Origin: Amoebidium appalachense
Taxonomy: Eukaryota; Ichthyosporea
Direction of reading: 5' to 3'
Assembly: GCA_963693365.1 (NCBI GenBank)
Contig: CAVNZM010000003.1
Location: forward strand, 1,302,001 to 1,366,000
DNA length: 64,000 nt
The notes under the pieces were generated by a model. It ran no database searches, was not told the DNA's origin, and was given only the letters and a program-made list of their open reading frames with translations. Positions 62,229 to 64,000 of this stretch are shown piece by piece; within the stretch, counting starts at the first letter, position 1, and every line of letters starts with the position of its first letter. A program made the translations under genes and the position numbers.

Positions 62229-62975
62229 CTAATGCGAGACAGGTGTTGGCTGGCTGACATAGCTGCAGAACCCCCCCGACACGTTCCACGCGTCATACCC
62301 CAACTGCATCAACATTCTCGTGACCGTGTGACCCCTCACACCCGTACGACAAAATACCCACACGGGTTTATCCTTCGGGATTGCATCCAATCGCGTGCGC
62401 AATACTGACATTGGAATGTTAACGGCCCCCTCCACCGACCCTTCGTTCTCCAATTCGTCGGTTTCGCGCACGTCCAAAATAACCCCTTCGGTCTGACCCT
62501 CCTTAATGTCTCTCCAGTAGACGTTGCGCGTGTGTTTCTTTAACGTGTTGTATGCCAACATGCCGGCCAAGTTAACGGGATCCTTTGCAGACCCATACTG
62601 AGGGGAGTAGCACAGTTCTGCCTCCTCCAGATCGTGTATGGTGCCCTTAAAGTGCATCGCCATGCTGATCGTGTCGATGCGCCGCTCGCACCCCTTAAGG
62701 CCGGTAGCTTGCGCGCCGAGGATTTTCCCGTCCGGAACGCTGAAAATTAGTTTCATGTGAACGCGGTTGGCGTCCGGGTAGTATTCAGCGTGGTCGAGGG
62801 GGTGAAGGTAGACGACATCGTAATCTTTTCCCTGAATTTTGCCCATGCGGATGAGGGTTTTTTCAGGTACGCCCGTCATTGCAGCCTGAAGACCAAACAC
62901 ACCACAGATGGCTGTTCCCAGGAAACCCTCGAATTTGTGCGGAATGCCCATTATGTTGTCGGCCACAACACGACC
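62229..62975 (-). CDS. CoA-disulfide reductase / NADH oxidase-like flavoprotein with C-terminal rhodanese (last exon)
   Basis: The final exon encodes 248 residues, starts phase 0 after a CAG acceptor (TCACAG) and ends TAG. Residues 1-150 match the C-terminal dimerisation domain of pyridine-nucleotide disulfide oxidoreductases of the CoA-disulfide reductase/NADH oxidase group: GRVVADNI, TAICGVFGLQAAMTG, the ELCYSPQYGSAKDPVN interface motif. Residues about 165-248 are a rhodanese domain (ILDVRETDELENEGSVEGAVNIP) with the catalytic loop CRTGVRG, cysteine at about 209. Fusion of these domains is known for CoADR-rhodanese enzymes acting on CoA persulfide or polysulfide in sulfur and thiol redox metabolism. 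The FAD/NADH-binding N-terminal exons and redox cysteine are outside the window, so the exact activity is unproven. AATAAA overlaps the immediate 3' end. Confidence 0.88.
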   Translation of the reverse strand, partial: GRVVADNIMGIPHKFEGFLGTAICGVFGLQAAMTGVPEKTLIRMGKIQGKDYDVVYLHPLDHAEYYPDANRVHMKLIFSVPDGKILGAQATGLKGCERRIDTISMAMHFKGTIHDLEEAELCYSPQYGSAKDPVNLAGMLAYNTLKKHTRNVYWRDIKEGQTEGVILDVRETDELENEGSVEGAVNIPMSVLRTRLDAIPKDKPVWVFCRTGVRGHTVTRMLMQLGYDAWNVSGGFCSYVSQPTPVSH

Positions 62976-63078
62976 CTGTGATGGAGGAGATGGAATATCG
63001 TAAGCGGATTGTGGAGAGAGAGGGGGGGAGGGGAGAAGGAAGGGGGGGGAGGGGGGGGGGGGAGACAGGGAGCGAGCG

Positions 63079-63080
<2 letters not shown>

Positions 63081-63164
<84 letters not shown>
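63081..63164. repeat. (GA)n tract
   Basis: About 41 GA units. Confidence 0.95.
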
Positions 63165-63167
<3 letters not shown>

Positions 63168-63342
63168 GGAAGAGGGGGGGAGGGGGGACACTTGCAGAGC
63201 TCGGAGCCCCTGAGAGGCTTGGAGAGAGAGCTTCAGAGTGTATGAAAAAGGGTTGGGAAGGGAGGGGGATGGAGGGGGAGGGGGCTGTGAAGCTTGGCAG
63301 AGATTGGTTTGGAGTGTGTGCTGATGTATGGGAGGGCAGAGG

Positions 63343-63386
63343 AGGGGGGGGGGGGGGGGAGGGGGGGGGGGGGGGGGGGGGGGGGA
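63343..63386. repeat. Poly-G run
   Basis: G run interrupted once by A. A second poly-G (63889-63913) and a poly-C/poly-A tract (63950-63990) close the window. Confidence 0.9.
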
Positions 63387-63606
63387 AGGGGGCTTGGGAC
63401 GTACATATGTGCCATGGTGTAGAGAGAAGAACGGATGGATGGATGATGGCGGTTTTGGGAGGTGAAATGGGCGGACTTGTGTGCCCATGCATGCTTGAAA
63501 AGGGCCAGAAAGGGGGTGATAAACCAATATATAGTGAGGTGTGTGTGATCAAAGTGTGTTGGTGTTATATGTGTGTCAATAAATGCATGTGGGTGCTCAG
63601 TGCACG

Positions 63607-63659
<53 letters not shown>

Positions 63660-63880
63660 TTGTGTAGATGCATGTCGGTCTGTATGGGTGGCTGTGCCGT
63701 GTGGGAAGAGGTAAGTGAGAAAGAGAGAGAGTCAGCCATGCGGAAGCGTGCGGTAGTTATGGCAGACTAGAGTGAAATGGTGAGCAAGAAATGTGTGTTC
63801 GTTTACAACTTCGGGTGTGCTGGTGTGTCAGAAAGAATTTCGGGCTAACACAGGGGGAAGGGGAGGGTCGGGGGAGGGGG

Positions 63881-63914
<34 letters not shown>

Positions 63915-63957
63915 AATGTAGGCATCAGAGGATGCAGAAAAAGGGCACCCCCCCCTC

Positions 63958-63988
<31 letters not shown>

Positions 63989-64000
63989 AAGATATAGTCG

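Larger units (their letters stand above)
62976..64000. other. Intron of the CoA-disulfide-reductase-like gene, running off the window
   Basis: G-rich, GA, poly-G and GT tracts with some unique DNA. I find no segment encoding the expected preceding residues (GPANRQ-like), so the next exon upstream is probably beyond 64000. Confidence 0.5.

Overview
This is nuclear DNA from an intron-rich eukaryote. Three genes are split by spliceosomal GT-AG introns, one tRNA gene has internal A and B boxes, and proximal promoters carry CCAAT and TATA elements. Introns and spacers are crowded with long poly-G/poly-C runs, (CA)n/(GT)n tracts and GA tracts, so most long reading frames (Pro-, Gly-, His-Thr- or Cys-Val-rich) are translated simple repeats. 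I cannot name the species. An oxalate/formate-type MFS transporter beside MLH3, a UCP-like mitochondrial carrier and a CoA-disulfide-reductase-like enzyme suits a free-living protist or alga better than an animal or land plant, but that is inference.

Layout. 1-6083: no supported gene, mostly homopolymer and GT blocks. 6084-7929 (+): CCAAT and TATA boxes followed by an intronless MFS transporter. 7930-13154: spacer with CA-rich DNA, a 3'-end copy of a probable retroelement flanked by 20-bp direct repeats, and a GAG-rich dispersed repeat. 13155-25670 (+): a 14-exon gene for an ankyrin / Ser-rich / coiled-coil / PX-domain protein, with a tRNA-Asn(GTT) gene nested antisense in intron 8. 25671-28167: spacer between two convergent genes. 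28168-48486 (-): MLH3, the MutL-family mismatch-repair/meiotic endonuclease subunit, in at least 20 coding exons; an E2F-like site lies about 260 bp upstream of its ATG. 48487-52234: spacer with a rearranged cluster of the same retroelement. 52235-58585 (-): a five-exon mitochondrial carrier of the UCP/dicarboxylate/oxoglutarate group. 58586-62228: spacer with a tandemly duplicated promoter-like segment and short tandem duplications. 62229-62975 (-): last exon of a flavin disulfide reductase fused to a rhodanese domain; its upstream exons lie beyond an intron that continues to the window edge.

The genes are functionally unrelated and form no operon or cluster. The most notable shared feature is intron design: (GT)n often starts right at the 5' splice site and (CA)n often runs right up to the 3' splice-site AG. 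The gene models were built by hand from exon phases; almost every junction is phase-consistent, and the exceptions are stated.
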